Source: Candidatus Hydrogenedentota bacterium (lineage in GTDB: Bacteria; Hydrogenedentota; Hydrogenedentia; Hydrogenedentales; CAIZGN01). From it: a DNA stretch of 36,190 bases. Location: positions 1 to 36,190 of the forward strand of contig CAIZGN010000464.1 of the NCBI GenBank assembly GCA_903932505.1, written 5' to 3'. Made by a program: the position numbers and the translations under genes. Positions 1-7,154 of this stretch are shown here, in pieces. Below the pieces are notes generated by a model. That model was given only the letters and a program-made list of their open reading frames with translations, did not search any database and was not told where the DNA came from. Positions within the stretch are counted from its first letter, which is position 1, and every line of letters begins with the position of its first letter.

Positions 1-96
1 ATTGCCGTAAAATCCTTTTCTCTGACTGTATCTGAATAGATCCCGCTCACTGCATGAAACAGGCCAATATCGAGGAAAATAACTTTAAAAATAGAT
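1..96. other. AT-richer left edge with no recognisable gene
   Basis: The first roughly 110 bases are about 39 percent G+C by my count, clearly lower than the GC-rich coding sequence that follows. Neither strand encodes anything I recognise. One minus frame stays open to the window edge but does not resemble a FabH C-terminus. The segment abuts the point where fabH similarity stops, so it may be an assembly junction or a real rearrangement. Confidence 0.5.
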
Positions 97-903
97 TCAT
101 GAACAGCCGCTGCCAGTGGAAGACCTGCACCGCTGGTTTGCCTGATGCGGCAAAAACCACGTAATATCGCTTGCTTTCAGCCCTGTTGGCTCGAGGGCTT
201 TTTGCGTCGCTTCACCAAACGCCAGTACCGCGCGCTTGTACAGCGCCCGGCCGTCCATAATCACGGTCATCTCCGCCTCATTGACATTGTCCGGCGTGAT
301 AATCTGCTTCGTACCCCCCGCAGGAATGCAAAGAATATCCCCCGCGCTGCCATCCGCGTTCGTGTACGTCGACAGGACCCCACGGCCCGTGAAATCGGCA
401 CGAAGCACGGCGGCACCCGATCCATCCCCAAACAATATCGCGGTATTGCGGTTCGTGAAGTCCAGCCTCGCCGTCAACACCTCCGCACCCACCACCAGTA
501 CCGTCCGGTGTGTACCGCCGCGAATAAACGCGTCCGCAATCTGAAGCCCGTACAGAAACCCCGAACACGCCGCGTTGATGTCCATCGCGCCTGAGTTCTT
601 GATCCCCAACTTGTGCTGCATCACACACGCGGTCGCTGGAAACAAATAGTCCGGCGTGATCGTCGCGCAGATAATAAAGTCCACCTCGCTGGGTGAAACG
701 CCCGCCGCATCCAGCGCCCGCTTCGCCGCTACCGCACCCAAATCTGATGGTCCCGTCCCAGGTTCCGCCATGTGCCGCTGCACAATTCCGGTGCGTTGAC
801 GAATCCACTCGTCACTTGTGTCCATCAGGTGTTCCAGGTCTGTGTTGGTTACCACCTTATCCGGCAAACACCGTCCGGTACCAATAATGCGTGTTCGAAT
901 CAT
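97..903 (-). CDS. fabH: beta-ketoacyl-ACP synthase III (FabH), C-terminally truncated
   Basis: FabH condenses acetyl-CoA with malonyl-ACP to start fatty acid synthesis in the cytoplasm. The 268-residue product has the family N-terminus (GTGRCLPDKVV, residues 8-18), the nucleophile cysteine in AACSGF (C113) and the histidine in LPHQAN (H253). Complete FabH is about 320-335 residues and carries a third catalytic residue, the Asn of a YGNTS-type motif. Here similarity ends just after HQANQR and a stop follows 11 codons later, so that Asn and the last ~55 residues are missing. The ATG at 903 is chosen because the residues after it match the family N-terminus and AGAGGA lies 6 bases upstream; an upstream GTG would add seven residues. 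A separate promoter is visible at 993-1022. It is either a pseudogene or the product of an assembly break near base 130. Confidence 0.85.
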   Translation of the reverse strand: MIRTRIIGTGRCLPDKVVTNTDLEHLMDTSDEWIRQRTGIVQRHMAEPGTGPSDLGAVAAKRALDAAGVSPSEVDFIICATITPDYLFPATACVMQHKLGIKNSGAMDINAACSGFLYGLQIADAFIRGGTHRTVLVVGAEVLTARLDFTNRNTAILFGDGSGAAVLRADFTGRGVLSTYTNADGSAGDILCIPAGGTKQIITPDNVNEAEMTVIMDGRALYKRAVLAFGEATQKALEPTGLKASDITWFLPHQANQRCRSSTGSGCS

Positions 904-992
904 GATTATCCTCTTCGCGACCACGCGGAATATCCGCCGTTATGCCCGCGCATCCGCGAGCGCCAATCTCCCCAGAGAAAATTCGACGCTTT

Positions 993-1022
993 ATTATTCA
1001 ACGTCTAACAGTATGATGTCAA
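993..1022 (-). promoter_or_regulatory. sigma-70-type promoter for fabH
   Basis: Read on the minus strand, TTGACA (1022-1017) is followed after 18 bases by AATAAT (998-993), a perfect -35 and a 5/6 -10. It lies about 90 bases upstream of the fabH start, inside the 184-base gap after the PAS gene, so fabH can be transcribed independently. This is a consensus match only. Confidence 0.55.
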
Positions 1023-1087
1023 TCATAAGGAGTGGGATTTTCAAAGTAGTGCTGAATGAAGAATACAACCCCCGCCCAGACGTAGCC

Positions 1088-1705
1088 CTACGTTTTCCCG
1101 TAGTGCTCTTCCATGCAGGTCGGGCAGACCCCATGACTGAACATCGCTTCCGAGTGCTCACTGACAAAGGTTTCCAGATTGCTCCAGTACCCTGCATCAT
1201 CGCGAATTTGCTTGCAGAACGAGCAAATCGGCACGATCCCGCTCAACACCTTGATTTGAGCCCGGGCCTCTTCCAGCGCGCGATTCTTTGCGGAAAGTTC
1301 ACGGGTGACATTGAGAAGGTCATTGGACATCCTCGTCATCTTTTCCACGGACTCGTCTTTTGCCACCAGAGGTTGCCCCCCCAACAGAAGATAGCCGGAG
1401 GAGGTTCTGTAGACAGCACAATCGAGCGAAAAGAGCGTTTGGTCGGGGGCAATGAACGTCAAGCGCCGCCCCGACCCGGCCAACGGGTCGCTGAACGGAT
1501 GGTCACCCGGAGTCTCCAGAAGCAGGTAATCCAGCACCGGCCGACCTGAAAAATCCACCTCGCCCGACATCAAACGGGAAAAGGCACCGTTGCAGGCCGA
1601 TATGTTGATCTGCTCATCAAGCACGACCACGACGACATGCCCGACGGTGTTCAAATAGTTCTCAACGACTTCGGGCGGATAAGGATGAGGGAGGGGTTCA
1701 GGCAT
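1088..1705 (-). CDS. PAS-domain protein with C-terminal four-cysteine module
   Basis: The 205-residue soluble protein has an N-terminal PAS-like sensory fold (about residues 12-115), a short helical, probably coiled-coil linker (about 116-152), and a conserved tail. The tail begins LSGIVPICSFCKQIRDD and contains two CxxC pairs (C161/C164 and C194/C197). From memory, this module ends many PAS and response-regulator proteins; the spacing suggests metal binding, but its biochemical role is unsettled. No kinase, GGDEF or DNA-binding domain is visible. The ATG at 1705 is preferred because it overlaps the upstream stop by 8 bases (ATGCCTGA); a longer start at 1747 would overlap by 50. The gene follows the cobalamin-binding protein in the same operon, so the two probably act in one signalling route. 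PAS ligand and output are unknown. Confidence 0.75.
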   Translation of the reverse strand: MPEPLPHPYPPEVVENYLNTVGHVVVVVLDEQINISACNGAFSRLMSGEVDFSGRPVLDYLLLETPGDHPFSDPLAGSGRRLTFIAPDQTLFSLDCAVYRTSSGYLLLGGQPLVAKDESVEKMTRMSNDLLNVTRELSAKNRALEEARAQIKVLSGIVPICSFCKQIRDDAGYWSNLETFVSEHSEAMFSHGVCPTCMEEHYGKT

Positions 1706-2819
1706 AATGACTTCGATCCCACTGGTTCGCAACTTTCTTCGCGCCATCGATGCTTAGCGCAAAACCATCCGCACCAAGATCTGCCCAACGATCCTCATAG
1801 CCCGCCAAACCACGCCCACCCACCATGATCTTCGTGTACTTGAGCAAAAAATGCGCCCGCAGCGAACCGATGATGGCCCTAGCTTTCTCGACATTAAAAG
1901 GCATGGTGACCGAAATGGCGAGCACATCCGGGCGGAAAGTCGACAAGGACTCCATCAACTCGGTTTCCGGCACATTCGCGCCCAGATAGCGCACATCCCA
2001 GCCATCGTTCGCTAGAATGTCGGCAATCATCCACGCCCCGATCTCGTGAAACTCGTTCGGTGAAGAGGTGACCACAAGCCTGCCCTTGTGTTTCGATGAC
2101 TGGATGACCGTCATGCTCACCGTCGCCATAATCTGCCCTACAATGGCGGAAGCAAGATGCTCTTGGGCGACCGATATCTTCCCTTGTTCCCAAAGCATAC
2201 CAATTTCATACAGGACTGGCCGGATAACTTGTGCGTAAAAGGGCTCGACATCGGAGGGCACCTTCACATGTTCTTGGGCAAGCGCATTGCATTGCTCCCG
2301 CTCGCCAGCGACTAGGAGTTTCTCAAACGTACTCCGCATCGCCAACCATTCGGGCTTCAAAGGCATTTCATAGTTCAAATCGGATTGGGCAAGCTGTACG
2401 AAGTCCTCATGGTGCTCAATGAACCAGGCATAAACCACACCGATGCTTTTCCTCGAAATCTCGCTTAAATAGGTGTCCACCGCCCCCTGCCACCCCTGAA
2501 GCTGCACGAGAAAATAATCCCAGGAAAATCCGTTCGAATGCAGCAGACGATAAAGCCACGGGGCCATCTTGCAAAGGCAGTCGTAATCACTGAGCGCAAA
2601 AATAGTCGACATGAACGTGCCATGTTGCACATGATTATTCTGCATCCTGGTCACAGGATTGCCGCCAATAAGCAAATCCAGCGGCCCCGCGCTGGAAACG
2701 GCGTCATCCACATACTGAACCATCTCAGGGAGATGCAGCCTATACTCGGCCACTGCGGCAAAGGGGACGCACGGCAAACGCTCGGCGTCGCTCAATAAGT
2801 CATCCGTCACCACACTCAA
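1698..2819 (-). CDS. Cobalamin-binding photosensor-like protein without DNA-binding domain
   Basis: The 373-residue protein has a helical N-terminal region (about 1-160) with conserved-looking NNHVQH and WLYRLLHSNG stretches, a B12 cap domain (about 165-245) and a Rossmann-like B12-binding domain (about 247-365). The cap holds W210 followed, nine residues later, by E220-H221: the W-x9-EH signature of CarH/LitR photoreceptors, in which Trp and Glu pack against adenosylcobalamin. The B12 domain holds E256-F-H258-E-I-G261, the ExHxxG form whose His is the lower cobalt ligand. The residue after W210 is Glu, whereas the light-state His ligand of Thermus CarH sits there, so the photochemical outcome may differ. 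No MerR-type helix-turn-helix is present. TTG at 2819 is the start: AGGAGG ends 7 bases upstream. Light or B12 sensing is inferred from the motifs. Confidence 0.8.
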   Translation of the reverse strand: MSVVTDDLLSDAERLPCVPFAAVAEYRLHLPEMVQYVDDAVSSAGPLDLLIGGNPVTRMQNNHVQHGTFMSTIFALSDYDCLCKMAPWLYRLLHSNGFSWDYFLVQLQGWQGAVDTYLSEISRKSIGVVYAWFIEHHEDFVQLAQSDLNYEMPLKPEWLAMRSTFEKLLVAGEREQCNALAQEHVKVPSDVEPFYAQVIRPVLYEIGMLWEQGKISVAQEHLASAIVGQIMATVSMTVIQSSKHKGRLVVTSSPNEFHEIGAWMIADILANDGWDVRYLGANVPETELMESLSTFRPDVLAISVTMPFNVEKARAIIGSLRAHFLLKYTKIMVGGRGLAGYEDRWADLGADGFALSIDGAKKVANQWDRSHYA

Positions 2820-2906
2820 ACCAGCACCTCCTGAATTAGTCGTCTAAAGCAGCTATAACAACGAGATCCTTCATTATAATCCCCACTTCGATCTTGTATA
2901 TTTCCA

Positions 2907-2935
2907 ATGCTATCAAATTTCTCGAAATGAGTCAA
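2907..2935 (-). promoter_or_regulatory. Candidate promoter of the cobalamin-sensor/PAS operon
   Basis: On the minus strand TTGACT (2935-2930) is followed after 17 bases by TAGCAT (2912-2907). A second -10-like TATAAT lies closer to the gene at 2878-2873 but lacks a good -35. The TTG start codon is at 2819. The intergenic region is AT-rich compared with the coding regions. Consensus match only. Confidence 0.35.
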
Positions 2936-2978
2936 CAAATAACCAATTCAGCGCGATGATGAGGTTCGCAGCCCGGGG

Positions 2979-3008
2979 TTGCAGGCGACTGCGGCCTTGG
3001 GGTATGCT
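2979..3008 (+). promoter_or_regulatory. Weak candidate promoter of the lipoprotein gene
   Basis: TTGCAG (2979-2984), an 18-base spacer and TATGCT (3003-3008) form a weak sigma-70-like match 75 bases upstream of the lipoprotein start. A small hairpin follows in the presumed leader (GTGCGG 3017-3022 with CCGCAC 3030-3035). Confidence 0.25.
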
Positions 3009-3082
3009 TTCATCCCGTGCGGAGAAATCCCGCACCTTGGGCGCTTCAAAGTCAACCTGTGTGAGACGAAAGGAAAATAACC

Positions 3083-3745
3083 ATGAAGAATGCGATGCTG
3101 ATTGCCCTATTAATGGGCGGTTTGTTCTTGGGTACGGGCTGTGGCGACAGCTCCAAAGCCATCAATGTCACCGAAACGCGTGTTAAGCCCCCGGCGGAAA
3201 AGGCGGCCACCCTGGCCGATCCTGCGCAAAATGCGGCAAATCCACATGCGGGCATGGACATGAACGCTATGGGCGCTATGGGCGCGATGGGGGCTCCCGC
3301 AGAGAACTCTCTCAAACTTGAATGGGACGCGCCCGCCGAATGGGAAGCCAAGCCCGGCACCTCCATGCGGGTGGCCAACTTTATTGTCAAGGATCACCCG
3401 GATACCCAGTGCTACGTCGCCGTCCTCGCCGGTGCCGCTGGTGGCAAGGAAGCCAACATCAACCGTTGGCAGGCCGAGCAAATGGGCCAGAAAGCCCTCA
3501 CCCCTGAAGAAATTGCCGCGCTGCCCCAGCTCGACGTGCTTGGGCAGAAAGCCCCCTTCCTGGAAGTCTCTGGCAGTTTTTCGGGTATGAGCGGCGAGGC
3601 CGCAAAAGATGCCACGCTCTACGGTGCCGTTTGCGAACTCGGCGCGCAGACCGTCTTCATCAAAATGACCGGCCCCCAAGCTGTGGTACAGACTCAAAAG
3701 GATATCTTCCTGAACTTCTGCAAGACCCTGCGTACTGCGAAGTAA
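3083..3745 (+). CDS. Predicted lipoprotein of unknown function
   Basis: The 220-residue product begins with a lipoprotein signal: KN, a hydrophobic stretch, and LGTGC with C20 as the acylation site. A low-complexity segment (about 45-75) contains a Met-rich run with GAMGAMGA repeats. The C-terminal ~145 residues form a globular domain with W-rich signatures (WDAPAEW, then INRWQAEQMGQ). I associate this pattern with small secreted proteins found in planctomycete-like genomes, but no function is established. AAAGGAAA precedes the ATG. The gene is a single transcription unit: it is divergent from the cobalamin-sensor operon and ends at a strong terminator before the flagellar promoter. The Met/His-containing segment could bind metal, which is speculative. 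Confidence 0.75.
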   Translation: MKNAMLIALLMGGLFLGTGCGDSSKAINVTETRVKPPAEKAATLADPAQNAANPHAGMDMNAMGAMGAMGAPAENSLKLEWDAPAEWEAKPGTSMRVANFIVKDHPDTQCYVAVLAGAAGGKEANINRWQAEQMGQKALTPEEIAALPQLDVLGQKAPFLEVSGSFSGMSGEAAKDATLYGAVCELGAQTVFIKMTGPQAVVQTQKDIFLNFCKTLRTAK

Positions 3746-3764
3746 CCCTCCCCCGACCCTCTGC

Positions 3765-3811
3765 GGCGGGAATCGCTTTTCCAAAAAGCGGTTCCCGCCC
3801 TTTCTTTTTTT
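3765..3811 (+). terminator. Rho-independent terminator after the lipoprotein gene
   Basis: GGCGGGAATCGCTTTT (3765-3780) pairs with the arm ending at 3799 with one G-T wobble, around a short CC-centred loop, and is followed by TTTCTTTTTT. This is a textbook intrinsic terminator that separates the lipoprotein gene from the flagellar operon. Confidence 0.9.
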
Positions 3812-3930
3812 CACCCATCGGCAGAAACTTCCCCGGTCGGGCACAGATTGCCGCCCCCGCACGCTCTACCTTCAGCCCAGACTTGCATTAAGTCCTTTAG
3901 GGTAGGGTACTTAGACCGCATCACCCAAGC

Positions 3931-3945
3931 TGGCACAATCATTGC
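3931..3945 (+). promoter_or_regulatory. Sigma-54 (-24/-12) promoter of the flagellar operon
   Basis: TGGCACAATCATTGC matches the sigma-54 consensus TGGCAC-N5-TTGC. The invariant GG (3932-3933) and GC (3944-3945) are exactly 10 bases apart. It lies 47 bases upstream of flgB, directly after the preceding terminator and in the right orientation. Transcription would begin near 3957 and require an enhancer-binding ATPase, which is not encoded in this window. Confidence 0.75.
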
Positions 3946-3991
3946 TGTATAGGAAGCGCGTGTGTAAACCACGCCAACGAGGAGTAAGACT

Positions 3992-4390
3992 GTGGACGCG
4001 TTTGGAGGTGTCGATACGATCCGGCTTTTGACCGGCGGACTCAAAACCGCCGAGATCAACCATCGCCTGATCGCAAACAACATCGCCAACGTGGATACCC
4101 CCAATTTCTCGCCAACGACGCTGGACTTCGAAAAGACCTTACGCGACAATCTCGAGGGAAGGGGCGGGTTTGCTCTCCGCACGACCCGACCCCGACACCT
4201 CGACTTTCGCGCGGAACGTCCACAATTCGAACGTCTTGCATTTTTGTCCAAAAATGATTACAATAAAGTAGACATGGACGAGCAGTTGGCGAAGTTGGGT
4301 GAAAACGCTTCTCGGTATACGACTTACGCACGATTGCTCAGAAAGAAATTTGAAACCCAGAAGAGCATGTTGAGTGCGCTCGGACGTTAA
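3992..4390 (+). CDS. flgB: Flagellar basal-body rod protein FlgB
   Basis: FlgB forms the proximal rod of the flagellum. The 132-residue product is of normal length and carries the rod-protein N-terminal motif ANNIANVDTPNF (about residues 29-40), used in export and helical packing, and a C-terminal amphipathic helix. The GTG at 3992 is the start, with GAGGAG 8 bases upstream. It is the first gene behind the sigma-54 promoter and lies 11 bases before flgC, the usual flgB-flgC-fliE order. Confidence 0.9.
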   Translation: MDAFGGVDTIRLLTGGLKTAEINHRLIANNIANVDTPNFSPTTLDFEKTLRDNLEGRGGFALRTTRPRHLDFRAERPQFERLAFLSKNDYNKVDMDEQLAKLGENASRYTTYARLLRKKFETQKSMLSALGR

Positions 4391-4401
4391 GGATTCCATA
4401 C

Positions 4402-4824
4402 ATGCTTCAACCAATGTCGGCAAGGGAAATTGCGGTAAGCGGGCTGAGGGCTCAGCGGACCCGCATGAACGTCATCGCCAACAATCTCGCCAACGCGCAA
4501 ACGACGCGAATGGCCAATGGTGGTGGTGCCTTTCGCCGACAGCTCGCCCTGTTCCGTGGTGGCCCCTTCGGTGCCGCCGACGGAAGAACGCCTCAGGGTG
4601 TGCAGGTGGAGAAGATTGTGGACGACCGCTCGGACTTGCGCGCGGTGTTCGATCCCAACCACCCCGATGCGGACAAGGACGGATATGTGAAGTATCCCAA
4701 CGTCGACATCGCCGTTGAGATGACGGATCTTATCGCCGCGCAACGCGCCTACGAATCCAACCTCGCGGTTATGGCTGCGGGTAAGCGAATGGGTGAGCGC
4801 GCGCTTGACATCATGGAAGTGTAA
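4402..4824 (+). CDS. flgC: Flagellar basal-body rod protein FlgC
   Basis: FlgC is a proximal rod subunit assembled outside the inner membrane after type III export. The 140-residue product has the N-terminal ANNLANAQTTR motif (residues ~27-37), the central YVKYPNVDIAVEMTDL segment and the C-terminal rod signature AQRAYESNLAV. Length is typical. It sits between flgB and fliE, 14 bases upstream of fliE, consistent with one polycistronic message. Confidence 0.93.
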   Translation: MLQPMSAREIAVSGLRAQRTRMNVIANNLANAQTTRMANGGGAFRRQLALFRGGPFGAADGRTPQGVQVEKIVDDRSDLRAVFDPNHPDADKDGYVKYPNVDIAVEMTDLIAAQRAYESNLAVMAAGKRMGERALDIMEV

Positions 4825-4838
4825 TGGAATAAGGCACC

Positions 4839-5156
4839 ATGGCTGATCCCCTGCGAATAGATAGCCTGCGTAAAGGGCCGATTGAAATCAACGCCACGCA
4901 GATGCGAACACCCTCACCCCGAGTGAGTGAGGGGGGGCGATCTTTCCAGGAAACACTTACCGACGCGATGACCGAAGTTCAGCGCCTCCAATCCGAGGCG
5001 GACACCACCACCAAACAACTGGTGGCTGGAGAACTCAAGGACGTCTCGGAAGTCATGGTGGCTGTGGAAAAGGCCGACGTCGCCTTTCAAACGATGATGA
5101 CCGTACGCAACAAGGTAATGACGGCGTACGAAGAAATCATGCGGATGCAAGTGTAG
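4839..5156 (+). CDS. fliE: Flagellar hook-basal body protein FliE
   Basis: FliE is the adaptor joining the MS ring to the rod. The 105-residue product has the typical C-terminal half: ELKDVSEVMVAVEKADVAFQ, then MMTVRNKVMTAYEEIMRMQV, which ends the protein as in the family. It is the third gene of the flgB-flgC-fliE block. An unusually long 419-base gap separates it from fliF, where many bacteria have these genes nearly touching. Confidence 0.92.
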   Translation: MADPLRIDSLRKGPIEINATQMRTPSPRVSEGGRSFQETLTDAMTEVQRLQSEADTTTKQLVAGELKDVSEVMVAVEKADVAFQTMMTVRNKVMTAYEEIMRMQV

Positions 5157-5319
5157 ACTGCGTATCCGCGACTTAGGTTGAAACCGGGTTTTCGCGTGCA
5201 AGCAACCGGAGGCGGGCTGCCCTCGATTGCAGGCGCAAGATAGCACCGGGTACGGGATGGGCCTAGTGCCCGTTCAGTGGATGAGCGGAGATTAAACTTG
5301 AATAGTATGCCGCGAAGAT

Positions 5320-5341
5320 ACGGAACCTGAAAGGGTTCCGT
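5320..5341 (+). repeat. Perfect 8-bp stem-loop upstream of fliF
   Basis: ACGGAACC (5320-5327), a TGAAAG loop and GGTTCCGT (5334-5341) form a perfect hairpin. It lacks a T-run, so it is not an obvious terminator. It lies in the noncoding fliE-fliF gap. Confidence 0.6.
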
Positions 5342-5485
5342 GAATGAGGGTGAGAATCGAGCAGTCTGGAACACAACGGACGTCGAATCGGAATCGGGGT
5401 GATTGCGGGAAACCCTCGATTTTTCCCAAAAATGGCGCGCCATGGGCGCGCAGGCGCAAGACGAACGCGGCAGCCACCGTAGCAA

Positions 5486-5519
5486 CCCAAGCATACCCCA
5501 CGGCGGGGAAATGCTTGGG
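5486..5519 (+). repeat. Long stem-loop about 56 bases before fliF
   Basis: CCCAAGCAT (5486-5494) pairs with ATGCTTGGG (5511-5519). Inside, CCCC (5496-5499) pairs with GGGG (5505-5508) around an ACGGC loop, with an A/AA internal bulge. The 13 base pairs are mostly GC. No T-tract follows, so an RNA structural, processing or stability role is more likely than termination. Confidence 0.65.
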
Positions 5520-5575
5520 GTGTACGAGTTTGTGGACACGGGTAAACCCCGGTCCCAACCAGCGAGGTGTGGATC

Positions 5576-7153
5576 GTGAATTTCTTGCGCCAACTTGCCC
5601 TGGGCACCGCCCAAGCCTGGCAGCAGCTCAGCATGAGCGCCCGGGTGAATATCGTCATTGCCGGCCTGGCCGTTGCCGGCGTCATCGGGTATCTCGTACT
5701 CACCGGCGCCCAACCCCAATACGTCACCATCCGTGAAGGTCTGGAACCGCAGGAAGCCGGAAAAATCGGCGAAATACTCGCCGCCAAAAAGTTTCCCTAC
5801 ACGCTCTCGGAAAAGAATTCCACCGTCAAAGTGCCTGTTGCTCAGTTCGACGAGGCGCAATTGGCTCTCCTCGAGGCGGAAGCACCCACAGGCCGACCCA
5901 AACTCGAGGGGTGGGGTCGTCTCGACCGCACCGATATGATGAGCACCAAGTGGCTCGAAGATCGACGATTCATGGTTGCGGTTCAGGAAGAGCTCGCGAA
6001 ACAGCTCATGGCCTTCGACTTTGTTCGAGCGGCCAACGTTACCATCACCCACGCCAAAGAAGAATTGTTTTCGAAGGAACAGAAGCCTTCGGCCGCGTCC
6101 GTCGTGCTCGACGTCAACAGACCCCCGACACAACGCCAGATCAAAGGCATTGTCCAGATGGTCAGCCGCTTCGGTTCGCCAAATCTCGACGAGCAGCACA
6201 TCACAGTGGCCTTGAGCAACGGGGAATTCATCTACCTGCCCCAAAGCGACCGCCCCGCCTTTGTCGCCGGATCACGCAACGAGGTGCGTCGCGATGAGGA
6301 GGAAGTGCGCGAGCGTAAGATCGAAGAAAAACTCAAGGCCATGGGCATCAACGGCGTGGTCACGGTGAGCGCGGTCATGAATTTCGACCAGAAGACCATC
6401 GAGCAGCGCAAAGCCGAGGAAGGCGCTGAAATAAGCACCTACAGCAAGAAGGACGACTACACGACTCAGGATCGCGCACCCGAAGGCGCACCCGGTGCCA
6501 CCACCAATGTCCCCGAGGGCACTGGACAGAACCAGACCGGCCAGACCAGCAAACAAGCGTCCAAAGAAACCATCACCAACCTCGAGCCCTCCTTCACCAA
6601 TACAAAAACCGCCACGGACGGCGGCACAGTGGTACAATACATGGTGACGGTGGCGGCCGAAGGAAAACACGAATCGGCCCCCGACCCGAACGACAACACG
6701 AAGACCGTCGACCAATATGTGCCGCTGACCACTGAACAAATCAGCACGATTGAGTCCGTGGCAAAAGCCGCCGTCGGCGATGGCGAAATGCCAACCACGG
6801 TCAAGGTGCAGGATTGGCAGCGGCCCGCCATACCGAAGGAAACGGTCGCACAGATCGAAGAGATGAAGGCCTCAAAGTCGCGCGAAGGAATGCAGCAAAT
6901 GGGTTGGACCATCGCACAGATTGTCGGTATTATTCTGGGTTTCTTCCTCATCCGGATGTTCCTGCTCCGCGCCATTGAGCGCCCCGGGGAGGAAGAGGAA
7001 GAAGAAGACACAACGCCCCTCGAACTCACGGAAGCCACGCGCGAGGACGTGCGTCGTGAGCGGGTGGCTGAACAGGTGATACAGTTGGCAGAAACCGAGC
7101 CCGACTTGATGGCCCAGTTGCTTCGAACCTGGTTGAGTGAGGAAGAAGACTAA
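5576..7153 (+). CDS. fliF: Flagellar MS-ring protein FliF
   Basis: FliF builds the inner-membrane MS ring on which the rotor and export gate assemble. The 525-residue product has an N-terminal transmembrane helix (about 23-43), a large periplasmic region with the YscJ/FliF ring-building domains, a low-complexity Gly/Gln/Thr linker (about 300-340), a second transmembrane helix (about 440-465), and an acidic cytoplasmic tail with an EEEEEED run that ends in LLRTWLSEEED, the FliG-binding region. The GTG at 5576 is preferred because GAGGTG lies 6 bases upstream; an upstream GTG at 5567 has no ribosome-binding site. The stop lies just before fliG. Confidence 0.93.
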   Translation: MNFLRQLALGTAQAWQQLSMSARVNIVIAGLAVAGVIGYLVLTGAQPQYVTIREGLEPQEAGKIGEILAAKKFPYTLSEKNSTVKVPVAQFDEAQLALLEAEAPTGRPKLEGWGRLDRTDMMSTKWLEDRRFMVAVQEELAKQLMAFDFVRAANVTITHAKEELFSKEQKPSAASVVLDVNRPPTQRQIKGIVQMVSRFGSPNLDEQHITVALSNGEFIYLPQSDRPAFVAGSRNEVRRDEEEVRERKIEEKLKAMGINGVVTVSAVMNFDQKTIEQRKAEEGAEISTYSKKDDYTTQDRAPEGAPGATTNVPEGTGQNQTGQTSKQASKETITNLEPSFTNTKTATDGGTVVQYMVTVAAEGKHESAPDPNDNTKTVDQYVPLTTEQISTIESVAKAAVGDGEMPTTVKVQDWQRPAIPKETVAQIEEMKASKSREGMQQMGWTIAQIVGIILGFFLIRMFLLRAIERPGEEEEEEDTTPLELTEATREDVRRERVAEQVIQLAETEPDLMAQLLRTWLSEEED

Positions 7154-7154
7154 C

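Larger units (their letters stand above)
5157..5575 (+). other. Structured noncoding gap between fliE and fliF
   Basis: I find no credible gene in these 419 bases. The stretch contains several inverted repeats: ACGGAACC/GGTTCCGT (5320-5341, perfect 8-bp stem), GGGAAA/TTTCCC (5407-5427) and a long hairpin at 5486-5519. The 11-mer CAGGCGCAAGA occurs at 5230-5240 and 5451-5461, each copy preceded upstream by CCCTCGATT. The pattern resembles a folded leader RNA, but it matches no riboswitch consensus I can recall; the cyclic-di-GMP class I consensus does not fit. A promoter or processing site for fliF is possible. Confidence 0.5.

Noticed and set aside
5441-5455. Second sigma-54 site before fliF
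   Set aside because: A GG-N10-GC spacing can be found near the GGCGCGCC palindrome, but the -12 box reads GGGC rather than TTGC.
5157-5575. Cyclic-di-GMP (GEMM-I) riboswitch upstream of fliF
   Set aside because: Attractive for a flagellar gene, but the conserved GGGCAAACC, GACGCAAAGCC and GGTAGC blocks are absent in the right order.
5344-5736. Possible small gene in the fliE-fliF gap running into fliF
   Set aside because: The product is low-complexity Arg/Pro-rich, overlaps fliF by about 160 bases in another frame, and lacks a clear ribosome-binding site.
5087-6244. Open frame antisense to the fliE end, the gap and fliF
   Set aside because: The translated sequence has no recognisable pattern and crosses two real genes; it is a compositional artefact.
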